NCBI GenBank assembly: GCA_022564995.1
Contig: JADFKK010000017.1
Location: 1 to 45,591, forward strand
Source: Planctomycetota bacterium
Lineage (GTDB): Bacteria; Planctomycetota; Planctomycetia; Pirellulales; JADFKK01
Reading direction: 5' to 3'
Length of the DNA stretch: 45,591 nucleotides
Part shown: positions 33,601 to 42,055 of the stretch, in pieces
Layout of the letters: each line of letters starts with the position of its first letter
How positions within the stretch are numbered: the first letter of the stretch is position 1
The notes under the pieces: generated by a model
Seen by the model: the letters and a program-made list of their open reading frames with translations, nothing else
Database searches by the model: none
What the model was told of the DNA's origin: nothing
Translations under genes and position numbers: made by a program

Positions 33601-34677
33601 CTATTCGTCCTTGCTGTTTTCCGCCGGCCCCAGACACGTCCCAAAAATCATTCGCCCGGCGCTGGTCTGCAACACACTGGTCACTTCCAGCCGGACGGTT
33701 TTTCCGACGTGTTCGCGGCCGCCCTCGATGACGATCATCGTGCCGTCGTCGAGATATCCAACGCCCTGGCCGGCCTCTTCGCCGGCCTTGACGATCCGCA
33801 CCGCCACGTCTTCGCCCGGCAGAAAGACCGGCTTGAGCGCGTTGGCGATGTCGTTCAGATTGATCACCCCGACGCCGTGCAGCTTGGCCACCTTGTTCAG
33901 GTTGTAATCGTTAGTGACCACTTTGCCCTCAAGATGCTTGGCCAGCAGCACTAATTTCAAATCGACCGACTGGCCGGCAAACTCGGGCAATTCGCGGTCG
34001 AACATGATCAGATCGACCTCCTTATTACCGCGCAGCCGATTCATGATGTCGAGCCCCCGGCGGCCACGGCTGCGGCGCATTTTGTCGGAACTGTCGGCAA
34101 TCGCCTGCAATTCGCCGATCACGAATCGCGGCATGATTAACTGGTTGTCGAACATCTTCGTCTCGATCACGTCGGCGATCCGCCCGTCGATGATCACACT
34201 CGTGTCGAGCACGAGCGGCTTAAGCCCTTTGACTTCTTTCGAGAATTCGACATACGGAATAATGAATCGAAAATCGTCCTTGGTCTGAATCAACACGCTG
34301 ATGCACGTGTAACAGAGAATCATGCCGATGCCGATGAACAGCGGCGTTCGATAGTCGAGTTTCTTGGCCTTCTCGGCGACGCCCGGCGCGTCGACCCACA
34401 GTGGACCGAGAGCCAGATGGACCACGTACGTCAGGAACAGCCCGACGATCATGCCGAAATAGACCGCCGTGATAATATCCAAGTGTTTCTTCCGCACCGA
34501 CCAATCCGCCACGATGACCGCCCCGGCGGCGAACATCACGCCGGTAAAAATCAGCGGCGGAAACCAGCCGGGCTCCTCTCCCCAGGCCGGCAGCCACAGC
34601 ATGCCCGAGGTGCTCAGCGTTACCGCCAGCGCCGAGGCAACCATCAGAAAGAAGCAGCGAAGGATAACTAGGGCCAT
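33601..34677 (-). CDS. Membrane PIN-TRAM domain protein (YacL-like)
   Basis: A 358-residue protein. Four membrane helices fill residues 1-135 (for example LRCFFLMVASALAVTLSTSG and TPLFIGIGMILCYTCISVLI). The PIN nuclease domain starts LKPLVLDTSVIIDGRIADV and keeps its acidic residues (DTS, DKMRRSRGRRGLD, VTNDYNLNKVAK). The C-terminal TRAM domain (EAGQGVGYLDDGTMIVIEGG) is an RNA-binding fold. This arrangement matches YacL-type membrane PIN-TRAM proteins, whose targets are poorly known. It is convergent with larA and is the last core-type gene before the island. Confidence 0.92.
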   Translation of the reverse strand: MALVILRCFFLMVASALAVTLSTSGMLWLPAWGEEPGWFPPLIFTGVMFAAGAVIVADWSVRKKHLDIITAVYFGMIVGLFLTYVVHLALGPLWVDAPGVAEKAKKLDYRTPLFIGIGMILCYTCISVLIQTKDDFRFIIPYVEFSKEVKGLKPLVLDTSVIIDGRIADVIETKMFDNQLIMPRFVIGELQAIADSSDKMRRSRGRRGLDIMNRLRGNKEVDLIMFDRELPEFAGQSVDLKLVLLAKHLEGKVVTNDYNLNKVAKLHGVGVINLNDIANALKPVFLPGEDVAVRIVKAGEEAGQGVGYLDDGTMIVIEGGREHVGKTVRLEVTSVLQTSAGRMIFGTCLGPAENSKDE

Positions 34678-34724
34678 GGGACGCGCCGAGTCTTTGCGGA
34701 TGATCGTATCAGCGGAAAACCTCT

Positions 34725-34754
34725 ATTGTAGTTTGACCCCCTCATGCGTGCCAG
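34725..34754 (-). promoter_or_regulatory. Promoter of the PIN-TRAM gene
   Basis: On the - strand CTGGCA (34754-34749) and TACAAT (34730-34725) are 18 nt apart, matching 4 and 5 of 6 consensus positions, about 48 nt before the ATG. Confidence 0.5.
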
Positions 34755-34824
34755 GGTACGCCAGGGGAAGATGCGGCGTGTATGTGCGGTTGAATTGTGG
34801 TGGCGGTTGGCGTCCGATGCTGAT

Positions 34825-35073
34825 TTACTGGTGCGGGCCATCTTGCGGGCCAGCGCTTCGCCTTGCGGAGGAAATGTGCCCGACCCGCCGCTTGACAACG
34901 GCGGTTTCGCCGCGAAGATGTAAGGCAACCCATTCATAGTAGGCTGCTTCGGCGTCTTCTCGGCTTAGCATTCCAAAGCGATGGCGCCTGGGCGAGCCGG
35001 TTTGAGGGTCGCGAAATGATACCTGACAGATGTAGCGAAAGGCGACCTTCGAGTTGTAGTGCAGAGAAAACAA
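34825..35073 (-). CDS. Small unknown protein beside the tRNA gene
   Basis: Up to 82 codons from a TTG at 35073. The core VAFRYICQVSFRDPQTGSPR, RHRFGMLSREDAEAAYYEW and ALHLRGE reads like a genuine protein domain with a strand-strand-helix layout, but no ribosome site precedes the start and the C-terminus is low quality. It may be a small island gene or a degraded one. No family recognised. Confidence 0.35.
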   Translation of the reverse strand: MFSLHYNSKVAFRYICQVSFRDPQTGSPRRHRFGMLSREDAEAAYYEWVALHLRGETAVVKRRVGHISSARRSAGPQDGPHQ

Positions 35074-35106
35074 GAAATGTAGTTCGTCAAGTCAAAAAAC
35101 CCCTTC

Positions 35107-35180
35107 GTCCCCGTAGCACAACTGGATAGCGCGTCGGCCTCCGAAGCCGAAGGTTAGAGGTTCGAATCCTCTCGGGGATA
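35107..35180 (+). tRNA. tRNA-Arg (anticodon CCG)
   Basis: A 74-nt cloverleaf: acceptor GTCCCCG (35107-35113) pairs with CGGGGAT (35173-35179) through one G-U pair, with A as discriminator. The anticodon stem TCGGC/GCCGA encloses loop CTCCGAA, anticodon CCG. The T arm is AGAGG-TTCGAAT-CCTCT. CCA is not encoded. The integrase gene lies 48 nt beyond its 3' end, on the opposite strand, which marks the tRNA as the probable attachment site. Confidence 0.96.
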
Positions 35181-35228
35181 CTGACTTACGTCGAGTCCGC
35201 AAGGCCAACACTCCATAAACACTCCACA

Positions 35229-36365
35229 TCAGTTCGCCTTTCGCTCCAGGAACTCCGGCACGTAGACTTCGTCGGCCGCCTTCTTCATCTTGCGGGCCGT
35301 CTCCACGTATCGCATGGTCGTCTCGATATCCTTGTGCCGCATCTTTTTCTGCAGGACCGGCAGCGGCAGCCGGTCGCAGTTCTCCGTGGCATAGGCCCGC
35401 CTCAGGTCGTGCATCCCGTACAAGTGGCACGTGTCCGTACATTCGTGCTGCTGCTGAATGATGCACGGCAGCTTGATCTTGGCCGCCTGCTGGATGCGGT
35501 GGAACTGCACGTCGAACGTCCGCAGGTCGTGCGGCCAGGGAAACACGTGCAACTCGAAGCTGGGGATCCTCTGGATGTGCTCCATGGTGACCTCCGGCAG
35601 GAAATCCATCGCGTCACGGATTCCCTTGTTGTCGGCCGCCCGTGTCAGCACGGCCCCCGTTTCGAGGTCCAGGTCGTCGCGGCGGAATTCGAGGATTTCC
35701 TCTTTCCGCCAGCCGGTCGTCACCGCAAACACCAGGATCGCTTGCCACCACTGGCTCGGTTCAAAGGGCAGCCCTTCCGGCATCGTAGCCACATCACATT
35801 TCCCGTAGATCGCCTCGAAATGCTCGGGCCTGACCGGTCGCGGCAGAACCTCCGGCAGCTTGATTTTGCGGAACTTCGGCACGACCGGAAGATAGCCCCA
35901 GTCGTGCGCCACATTCAGCATCGCTCGAATCGCTCGTAGCTCCTTGTCGATCGTGTGCGGGGCGACCGTCGATTTCGGCTTGCGGCCGCGCTGTTTCCGT
36001 CGCTTGGCAACGTAGTCGTCAATCGTGGCCGTTTTGATCTTCGCGACCTTGACAGGCTTGGCGATCTTCTCAAAGTGACCGATGGAGATCAGCGTCTCCG
36101 TGCGGCCCCGTGGTTTGCGGCCAGAGAGGATTTTTTCCTCAAACTCCCGCCGAAACTCAATCCAGGTCTTGTCTACCGTCGTCTGATACAGGCCGGCGGC
36201 CAACTCCCCTTCCCTGCGGCGGCGGAATTTGTCGGCTTGCGACTTGCTGCCGATCCGCTTGGAGCGCTTGTTTCCATCAGGGTCGTACCAGCCGACTGAC
36301 CAAGGGGCCTTCGCCCCCAGCTTTTTCCTTTGGCGGGTGTCTTGGAATAGCCATGCGCGTGACAT
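35229..36365 (-). CDS. Tyrosine recombinase / site-specific integrase
   Basis: A 378-residue integrase starting at ATG 36365, eight nt after GAGGG; an earlier in-frame start lacks a ribosome site. The N-terminal part has an AP2-like arm region ([17 protein letters not shown]) and a SAM-like core-binding domain. The catalytic domain contains [18 protein letters not shown] with the first Arg, then His319 and Arg322 in [11 protein letters not shown], His344 in [14 protein letters not shown] and nucleophile Tyr353. All catalytic residues appear intact. It reads towards the adjacent tRNA-Arg, the usual arrangement for elements that use the tRNA 3' end as attB. It would cut and rejoin DNA for element integration and excision. 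Confidence 0.94.
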   Translation of the reverse strand: MSRAWLFQDTRQRKKLGAKAPWSVGWYDPDGNKRSKRIGSKSQADKFRRRREGELAAGLYQTTVDKTWIEFRREFEEKILSGRKPRGRTETLISIGHFEKIAKPVKVAKIKTATIDDYVAKRRKQRGRKPKSTVAPHTIDKELRAIRAMLNVAHDWGYLPVVPKFRKIKLPEVLPRPVRPEHFEAIYGKCDVATMPEGLPFEPSQWWQAILVFAVTTGWRKEEILEFRRDDLDLETGAVLTRAADNKGIRDAMDFLPEVTMEHIQRIPSFELHVFPWPHDLRTFDVQFHRIQQAAKIKLPCIIQQQHECTDTCHLYGMHDLRRAYATENCDRLPLPVLQKKMRHKDIETTMRYVETARKMKKAADEVYVPEFLERKAN

Positions 36366-36440
36366 AGTGATGCCCTCATTTCGAGATTCGGTTGTCAAAG
36401 AACACGTCATGGGCACCGTAGCGCGAATTTGAATTAGTGG

Positions 36441-36710
36441 TCAAACGTGCCGTTGGCGACGGAGGAAAGCCAGCAACTCGTCGTGGGCGTAGAGGATTCG
36501 CTTGCCCACTCGGGAGCCTGTGATTTCCCCGCGGAGTCGAGCGTCTCGCAGAACGTGCGGACGCACCCCGAGCAGGGCGGCGGCTTCAGGCGCGGGATAT
36601 GCCAGCTTGCCGCTGAGCTTTTGGCGCTGGGCTTCCAGCCGCTCCAGCGTGGCTGCGACGATCATCTCCACCAGCGGGCGGAGGTCGCCTTCGTCGAATG
36701 CGAGTTGCAT
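36441..36710 (-). CDS. Excisionase-like helix-turn-helix protein
   Basis: An 89-residue protein upstream of the integrase on the same strand, 75 nt away. The C-terminal half is a winged helix-turn-helix of the excisionase/MerR-like HTH_17 type: YPAPEAAALLGVRPHVLRDA, then GSRVGKRILYAHDELLAFLR. The N-terminal 30 residues form a helix (LVEMIVAATLERLEAQRQKL) that may mediate dimerisation. It is the likely directionality factor for the neighbouring integrase. Confidence 0.82.
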   Translation of the reverse strand: MQLAFDEGDLRPLVEMIVAATLERLEAQRQKLSGKLAYPAPEAAALLGVRPHVLRDARLRGEITGSRVGKRILYAHDELLAFLRRQRHV

Positions 36711-36726
36711 GGGACCAGGAAATGAA

Positions 36727-36762
36727 AACGGACCGCAGGTATGCGGATACCCGTGGTCCGTT
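36727..36762. promoter_or_regulatory. Strong hairpin in the leader of the excisionase-like gene
   Basis: AACGGACC (36727-36734) pairs with GGTCCGTT (36755-36762), and inside it GGTAT pairs with ATACC around a GCGG loop, giving a nearly continuous stem of about 15 pairs. It lies 17-52 nt upstream of the excisionase start. It could be an RNA control element, an operator or a recombination site. The remaining sequence to 36881 shows no gene. Confidence 0.55.
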
Positions 36763-36881
36763 CATTGCCTTGGTAGATAGGTCACACGACCAAGGCCCAA
36801 GGTTCGCGTTATTTTGCCCGTCGGCTACTTGTCAGTGGGGTCTCGCCCGATATATTGGATGATGCTACATGATCGTCGTAT

Positions 36882-37047
36882 GGCCACGGGCTCGCTCAAA
36901 ACGCGGAGCCTGTGGTTCGTATCGTTGCCTCTGTAACCTGAGGCCCGCTGCTAAAGCGTGGATATGGTTTTCCAGTGGTGATGGTTGTGTAGCAACGCTA
37001 GAGCGTGGGCGGGTGCCGTGGCCTTTCTCTCCTAGGGGAGGCGTCAC
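36882..37047 (+). ncRNA. Candidate retron-like structured RNA
   Basis: GGCCACGG (36882-36889) is complementary to CCGTGGCC (37016-37023), a pair that would close a 142-nt RNA in the manner of retron a1/a2 repeats. Inside are CCTC-TGTAACCT-GAGG, a CGTTGC/GCAACG stem (36923-36928 with 36992-36997) and two copies of a GCTNNAGCGTGG motif. After the second repeat comes a CTCTCC/GGGGAG hairpin whose 3' strand is the ribosome site of a 45-codon frame at 37048. The order RNA then frame fits a retron whose reverse transcriptase has been lost. The family assignment rests on layout only. Confidence 0.35.
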
Positions 37048-37185
37048 GTGTCCCAGTCCACCACAAAGCGTTCCCGAATACGGGCTTCCCGACACAAGCG
37101 TTCGCGTCAGCGGATGCGGCATTTGTTGCGGGTAGACTGTTTCGGAACGCGGCTCCGCTTGCCCCACCGTGGGCAAAGGAGTTAA
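37048..37185 (+). pseudogene. 45-codon basic stub, possibly the start of a lost reverse transcriptase gene
   Basis: GTG at 37048 has GGGGAG seven nt upstream. The frame encodes a very basic peptide (TTKRSRIRASRHKRSRQRMR, then HLLRVDCFGTRLRLPHRG) and stops at 37185. The peptide looks like a native N-terminus of a nucleic-acid-binding protein rather than a whole protein. No RT motif such as YADD occurs in any downstream frame. Together with the preceding RNA it could be a retron remnant; it could also be an unrelated small frame. Confidence 0.35.
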
Positions 37186-37309
37186 GACAAGCCCGCGATG
37201 CTGCCTTCCCGGCGGTGTCGCGGGTGTTTTTCGTCACACGGCCACCTTCACATTGCCACAGCCGCGCGTTGGAATTCCTGGCGGAGTCGAAGCAGCAAAT
37301 TCCGGAGAC

Positions 37310-37655
37310 CGCCATCGCAGAGAGTCGCTACCCCTCGATCGCTATGTCGTCGAGATCCGGAGCAGCAAAACGGGGGCCGCTATTTTGCAGCAAGCCGGGT
37401 CACCGGCTGGCTCGCCAAAACGTCGATGCTGCCCTCAAAGCGAGCGCCAATCAGGCCAACGCCAATTTGCCGGGCGATAAGCGGATTCACCTGGCCGCTC
37501 ATCTCCTACGCCACACCAACCTACGCAAGACCGCGAACGAGTACGGCGTGCAGTACACCAAGGAGCAATCCGGCCACGCGTCGGACCGATACATTTGGAG
37601 ATACATGCAGCCGTTCGACCAGGACAAGGGGCAAGCCCACGAGGATTTGTTCTGA
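37310..37655 (+). pseudogene. Remnant of a second tyrosine recombinase, C-terminal part
   Basis: The frame ending at 37655 carries RGPLFCSKPGHRLARQNV, then HLAAHLLRHTNLRKTANEYG (HxxR-like) and EQSGHASDRYIWRYMQP, with His and the likely nucleophile Tyr, the typical end of a phage-type integrase. The preceding strand appears in another frame (ESLPLDRYVVEIRSSK), with the switch near the AAAACGGGGG run at about 37366-37375. The N-terminal two thirds are missing. It is on the strand opposite to the intact integrase and shows an older integration event. Positions 37186-37310 show no gene. Confidence 0.72.
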
Positions 37656-37723
37656 GCAACCATACGCAGGGCGTTTCTGCAATGTCGGTTTGCCCAGCCG
37701 GCTGTTCATCGTGCATACTGCAC

Positions 37724-38176
37724 ATGAACATGTCTCAGCCGAGTAAAACACAGCTGCCCACGTTGTCATCCGGATCACGCCAGGCGTGGCTACTCGCCGG
37801 AGCGGCACTAATTCCGCATGTGTTGATGATGACATTCTATGCGAGGGGCGGATACCTATTTATCGCGATCTACGACATCCTGGTCGCCGTGACCTACGTG
37901 ACGCTGAAAACCTCACGTGAGTTCTTCCCGAACCAGCCCGTGCTGGTGAGGCACTATTTACACTACTTATTCCGGATAGGCTTGCTGTTCGCCATCTTGC
38001 TGACAGCCGGAATCGCTTTCGAATGGGGAACGAGGCAGATTCCCGATACTCTTTATTATAGTTCTGACATTGTGATGTGGTCGACCGATATTCACGATTT
38101 CTTGCTGTTATTACCGTATTTGATTAGCTGCGGGATGCTAGAACTGTTCGGACGGGCAGATGGCGTTTGTTACTAG
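37724..38176 (+). CDS. Unknown membrane protein with four predicted helices
   Basis: About 150 residues from ATG 37724 (ATG 37730 is equally possible). Hydrophobic segments: AWLLAGAALIPHVLMMTFYA, YLFIAIYDILVAVTYVTL, YLFRIGLLFAILLTAGIAF and FLLLLPYLISCGMLELF. I recognise no family. Its 3' end overlaps the 3' end of the convergent secreted-hydrolase gene by 53 nt, a sign that one of the two has been extended by rearrangement. Base composition is AT-richer than the core genes. Confidence 0.6.
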   Translation: MNMSQPSKTQLPTLSSGSRQAWLLAGAALIPHVLMMTFYARGGYLFIAIYDILVAVTYVTLKTSREFFPNQPVLVRHYLHYLFRIGLLFAILLTAGIAFEWGTRQIPDTLYYSSDIVMWSTDIHDFLLLLPYLISCGMLELFGRADGVCY

Positions 38177-40835
38177 GGCCACGTCTAGCACGACGCAAAC
38201 GGTAACACGTCACCATCCACATCAGTGCAACAGCAGCTAGGGCTCTTGCTGACGGCTCCGGCACCGCCTCCGCAGCCGACGCCGCTTCCGGCGATGGCCC
38301 CGGAGCGGGTCCCGTCCAATCGGCAAGCAGCAGCGTCAAGTCCGCGAAGTTGACTGGGCTGTTTGTCGGATCGACGACGTTCCCGAATTCAGAGCCGACA
38401 TTTTTATTCCAGTTGGCAAGCAACAGCGTCAAGTCCGCGAAGTCCACGAACCCGTTGCCGGTCAGGTCGCTCAGAAGCAAAGAACTCGCGAACACATAGC
38501 CTGTATTGATATTGGTGATGGAAACACTTGAGGACTCAGCGGAGAAAGGGTCGAGTCGGAAGGCCACGACGTGATAACCTGGCTCACTTTCCGGTAGTCC
38601 CAATATGTATTCCTGGTCGCCTGCTAAGGCGAACCGTTCGTCGATCGTTGCCAATACTGCGTCATCCCAGTAGACCGCTAGTAGGCCTTCCGCTCTCGGT
38701 TGACTCGTGAATTCAATCGAAAACGTCATCAAGTTTACCGGCTCGTCCACGACAATGCCGGCGGCCAACCAAGCCGGTGATGCAGACTGCAGGTTAATTT
38801 GATTGCCTGCCACAGCCACCGTTCCTTCAGTGGCAATGGGCAGTGAATCGATCGCAAGCACTGGATCTTGTCGTATGCTTAGCGGTGGTACTGATCGTCG
38901 GCTCGGCATTGGGGCTGATTCAGTTAATCGTATTGTCTGGTTTACGGCGTAGTCCTCTACGCCACCGGGATTCCACGCGTTCCCCATGAAGCCTGCTTCG
39001 CGAGACAGTGGGAAACCATAACGGCTGTCAGCCGTAATCGTGTTGCTGTAAAAGACACGCGGCCAGGAATGGTCCTCAACATTATCCGGTTTGACGAGCC
39101 CAGTGATATCCACGTTGTACACTTGCCGTAATTTCGTTTGGGTAGATGGCACGATATCTCGGTTGAAATAATGTTCGGCCCATGCTGCGTTTTTCGCGAC
39201 ACGGCCATACCAAGGCCTGTCGCCTCTCGGGACAAAGGCGTCAAGATACGTTAAGTGAATGCTTGTACTGGCCGAGAGCAACTGTACCTTCTCTGCGGCG
39301 GCGGTGATAAGCCGTGCCCCTGCACTATGACCTACGAAGTGGATGTGGTCGTAGTCGAGATTGGCCAGTTGTGCGCCGAGCGCTTCGCCGTGTGCTCTCG
39401 CATTTTTATAATAGAGGCCGTGTGAGTCGTCCGTCCAATTGTAGGCAACCACTGCCCAGTCATTTTGCTCGCCGCGTTCTCCGATGTGGCCTTCAATCGC
39501 GGACTCCATCCCTCTGACCCAACCATTAAACTTTTCCAAGTCGGTGTTTCTACCGTGCGTGATTATAACTAGGTTACGTTCACTAGGCGGATCGGTGAGC
39601 ATGCTGTTGACGCGCGGTTGTGGCGGCAGTGTCATCCGATCAGCTCGATAAAGAGCATATCGCTCGCTCCAACAACAACCCTGCTGATGGACCGCCGCGA
39701 ATACAACACTACTTCCCTCAATCGACTGTCCAAAGATATACGGATAAGTCAGCCGCTTGCCACCAAGCTCGGTGCCTGACTTGATGACCGGCAGAATCTC
39801 ACCGTCAATTCTTGCGTACAGGTCGAATCCAACCGAAGGGGGCGAGGGTTGAGGCGTCGACTCAAACACAACATTGCCGCTGTGTATTCCAACACCACCA
39901 TGGGGGCCAAAACGCAGGTCCGTATCCGGAGCTTGCATCGTTGTATCAACGACTCGCTGCAAATCGCTGCCATTGCTTACATACACGCCGACCAACGCGC
40001 CACCCGCCCCGTAGCCGGTAAAAACGATCGTGTCGTTGTGCTGTGCGGCCGTTCGCGAGTGCCCCAACGACTGAAACCGCTCTCCGCCTCCCTCTGGTAT
40101 CGCTGTGGTTGTGTCAGCGATGACATTGATGGGGCCGCCTGATGATGACTGATAGATGCCTCCGGGTGCCACGAACGTGACCGTGCGTCCGTCGCTGGAT
40201 TGCCAGAGACTATCACCGAAGCTTCTTTGAAACTTCTCTCCGGTCGTCGGATTGATCGTATTACCATCGACAATCTTAATGGGCTCTGCTGACTCGGGCG
40301 CAGAAAGCAAAATGCCCTCACCATTGACGGCACGCCAATTAGCCACAAAGGCGACGTTGCCATCACGAATAGCAACCCCGGGGAAGCTAGAGAATTCGTT
40401 CGTTGTCCCCGGCGCAAAATCGTCCCGTTCGACGACGGATTGTATCTCGGAGCCCGCACGCAGATAGACGCCATCTATATGGTCACCGCCAGCCGCTCGA
40501 AACGCGACCTGACCATTGTCAACTGCTGGGAGCCCGAATGGTCCGGTTAACGGGTTGACGTGGCCCTCGACCCGCGTATTCGTATCAGCTACGACGCCAT
40601 ACGACGTGCCATCCCAGGTGTAGATGCCACGTTGATTGTTCTCACCCCACCCCACGAAATAGACTATGTTGTCAAAGATTTGCGGGGCATTTATATCCGT
40701 GAAATTGCCGTCGCCGTTCGGTATCGGCGTGTTCAGGTCAACGATTTTACGGAACAAGAACTGAGCAGCGGCAGGCTTGCTGAAGATAACGGAGAGCACG
40801 ACGCCCGTCGCACAGAATAGCAGTACTCGTCGCAT
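38124..40835 (-). CDS. Secreted alpha/beta-hydrolase (lipase-like) with dockerin-like repeats and PEP-CTERM tail
   Basis: A 903-residue exported protein; AGGGGG lies eight nt before ATG 40835. After the signal peptide (VLLFCATGVVLSVIFSKPAAA), residues 30-430 are repeated blades of the form 'variable then V-A-F or I-V-F' (GQVAFRAAGG, GNVAFVANW, DTIVFTGYG, GNVVFESTP), probably a propeller. Residues 450-660 form an alpha/beta-hydrolase: NLVIITHGRNTDLEKFNGWV, then HFVGHSAGARLI with nucleophile Ser504. A beta domain follows. Two dockerin-like segments (DLTGNGFVDFADLTLLLANW, then SPVNFADLTLLLADW) lead to VPEPSARALAAVALMWM and a basic end, the PEP-CTERM sorting signal. Substrate unknown; an esterase or lipase role is inferred. 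Confidence 0.82.
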   Translation of the reverse strand: MRRVLLFCATGVVLSVIFSKPAAAQFLFRKIVDLNTPIPNGDGNFTDINAPQIFDNIVYFVGWGENNQRGIYTWDGTSYGVVADTNTRVEGHVNPLTGPFGLPAVDNGQVAFRAAGGDHIDGVYLRAGSEIQSVVERDDFAPGTTNEFSSFPGVAIRDGNVAFVANWRAVNGEGILLSAPESAEPIKIVDGNTINPTTGEKFQRSFGDSLWQSSDGRTVTFVAPGGIYQSSSGGPINVIADTTTAIPEGGGERFQSLGHSRTAAQHNDTIVFTGYGAGGALVGVYVSNGSDLQRVVDTTMQAPDTDLRFGPHGGVGIHSGNVVFESTPQPSPPSVGFDLYARIDGEILPVIKSGTELGGKRLTYPYIFGQSIEGSSVVFAAVHQQGCCWSERYALYRADRMTLPPQPRVNSMLTDPPSERNLVIITHGRNTDLEKFNGWVRGMESAIEGHIGERGEQNDWAVVAYNWTDDSHGLYYKNARAHGEALGAQLANLDYDHIHFVGHSAGARLITAAAEKVQLLSASTSIHLTYLDAFVPRGDRPWYGRVAKNAAWAEHYFNRDIVPSTQTKLRQVYNVDITGLVKPDNVEDHSWPRVFYSNTITADSRYGFPLSREAGFMGNAWNPGGVEDYAVNQTIRLTESAPMPSRRSVPPLSIRQDPVLAIDSLPIATEGTVAVAGNQINLQSASPAWLAAGIVVDEPVNLMTFSIEFTSQPRAEGLLAVYWDDAVLATIDERFALAGDQEYILGLPESEPGYHVVAFRLDPFSAESSSVSITNINTGYVFASSLLLSDLTGNGFVDFADLTLLLANWNKNVGSEFGNVVDPTNSPVNFADLTLLLADWTGPAPGPSPEAASAAEAVPEPSARALAAVALMWMVTCYRLRRARRGPSNKRHLPVRTVLASRS

Positions 40836-41101
40836 GTTCGTTCCCCCTCTGGCTTGCCAGCCGACTTCCGATCGCCTATCACAACGGCCCACGCGGAAGC
40901 CTCGCGCCGGCTTGTTGTATGTCCGCACATGTCGACTGGGTTTCCACCCCGTCGAGTTTCGTTGATTGCTCCTGCCGCCGCTGACTGACCCTCAACCGCA
41001 CACGCGTGAATTGTCAACCGCGCATTATAGTAGAATGGTTAGTGACTTACACCACCGGTCTCCCTTTTCTTTGACGCCAGCGGGCACCATCAGGCACCCT
41101 A

Positions 41102-41125
41102 GGAAGTTGTACCTTTCCAACTTCC
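41102..41125 (+). promoter_or_regulatory. Hairpin before a truncated gene
   Basis: GGAAGTTG and CAACTTCC form a perfect 8-bp stem around an 8-nt loop, 22 nt before the ATG of the stub at 41148. The gap from 40836 contains nothing else I recognise. Confidence 0.45.
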
Positions 41126-41147
41126 CGTTTCTCCACGAGGTGCCCCC

Positions 41148-41384
41148 ATGCGTGTTGACCCCGCTGACGGGACGTGCCGCTCGTGCAGCGGCTGTCTCAA
41201 GATAATTGCTGCCGATGACGCCACAATGACCGTCGACGCTGTTGTGACTGACCGGTTTTTTCGGAGAATCCATCGCACTGCTATGCGACTCCTGATACCT
41301 CCCGAATTCGGCCGTTGCCGCAGGTCAGTCTCAATAAGGTTGCTTTACCATCGTTGCCTGTGGCACGCTTTAGGTGATGCGTAA
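41148..41384 (+). pseudogene. 5' stub of a small zinc-ribbon-like gene
   Basis: The frame starts behind CGAGGTG and reads MRVDPADGTCRSCSGCLKI then IAADDATMTV, which looks like the start of a small Cys-rich (CxxCxxC) protein. From about codon 32 onward the frame (VVTDRFFRRIHRTAMRLL) loses coding character and the second Cys pair expected of a ribbon is absent. It appears truncated and joined to unrelated sequence. The open frame runs to 41384 and overlaps the next start. Confidence 0.4.
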
Positions 41385-41601
41385 ACCAAGCTCAGTACAA
41401 TCACCGCAGCTAAAGCAAATACGCCTAGCCTATAAGCGATATCCAGGCGAATGGTTGGCGGTTGATCCCCACACCTATCGGGTGCTCAGCCACCATCGCT
41501 CTCGTGACCGGGCTAAACTCGTGGCCGAAAAAAGTGGCGTACCGCACCCGCAACTCATGCAGGTGCCGAAAGGATCGCGGTTTTTCGTCGGTGCGTCGTA
41601 A
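41377..41601 (+). CDS. Small protein, DUF5678-like
   Basis: A 74-residue protein from ATG 41377, with GTG 41374 as an alternative. The central KRYPGEWLAVDPHTYRVLSH, RSRDRAKLVAEKSGVPHPQL and MQVPKGSRFF resemble the short DUF5678-type fold (a strand pair 'GEW-A-V' then a helix and a final strand). It is the first gene of a compact three-gene set, 10 nt upstream of the aspartyl-protease gene. I infer from the arrangement that the two act together. The family call needs a profile search. Confidence 0.6.
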   Translation: MRKPSSVQSPQLKQIRLAYKRYPGEWLAVDPHTYRVLSHHRSRDRAKLVAEKSGVPHPQLMQVPKGSRFFVGAS

Positions 41602-41611
41602 ACGCCCCGGC

Positions 41612-42055
41612 ATGGTTTTCCCGTATCTGCCTGATGACCAGTACACCGGCGATCGCCGCTGGTTGCCGCGACTGCCAGTAACCATTCGTGAGCCCGCTTC
41701 CGCAGAACAAGTTGTTGCCTTGGTTGATTCGGGCTCTGAACAAAATGTCTTTGGTGCTGACCTGGCAGACCGCCTCAAGATTTCTCTGTCCAGCGGCAAG
41801 GCCGTCACCATCGTTGGCGTCGGTGGCGGTGAGGCAAACGGACAACTGGTGGTTGTCGAATTGCAGCTCGGCACCCATCGGTGGGCCGCCCCCACTATCT
41901 TCGCCTCCGTGTTGAATGACCAACCCGGTATCCTAGGCCGAGCTGGTTTCTTTGCCTTTTTCACCGTCACTTTCCGTGAGTATCGCCGCGAACTTGCTGT
42001 TCGCAGGCACACACGGTCGGCGTCCACTTCTTCAAGTAACACTGCATCCTGGTGA
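41612..42055 (+). CDS. Retropepsin-like aspartyl protease (clan AA)
   Basis: A 147-residue protein. The catalytic signature is VVALVDSGSEQNVFG with Asp39-Ser40-Gly41, followed by the flap region KAVTIVGVGGGEANGQLVVV and the C-terminal PGILGRAGFFAFF, the ILGR strand typical of single-domain retropepsin-like proteases. Such enzymes have one catalytic Asp and must dimerise. YLPDDQYTGDRRWLPRLPVT precedes the domain. There is no signal peptide, so it should be cytosolic. The stop overlaps the GTG of the membrane protein gene by four bases, so the genes are coupled. Confidence 0.78.
   Translation: MVFPYLPDDQYTGDRRWLPRLPVTIREPASAEQVVALVDSGSEQNVFGADLADRLKISLSSGKAVTIVGVGGGEANGQLVVVELQLGTHRWAAPTIFASVLNDQPGILGRAGFFAFFTVTFREYRRELAVRRHTRSASTSSSNTASW

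Noticed and set aside
36865..37176. - strand open frame across the candidate RNA
   Set aside because: No coding character or ribosome site; the palindromic structure of the region explains the open frame.
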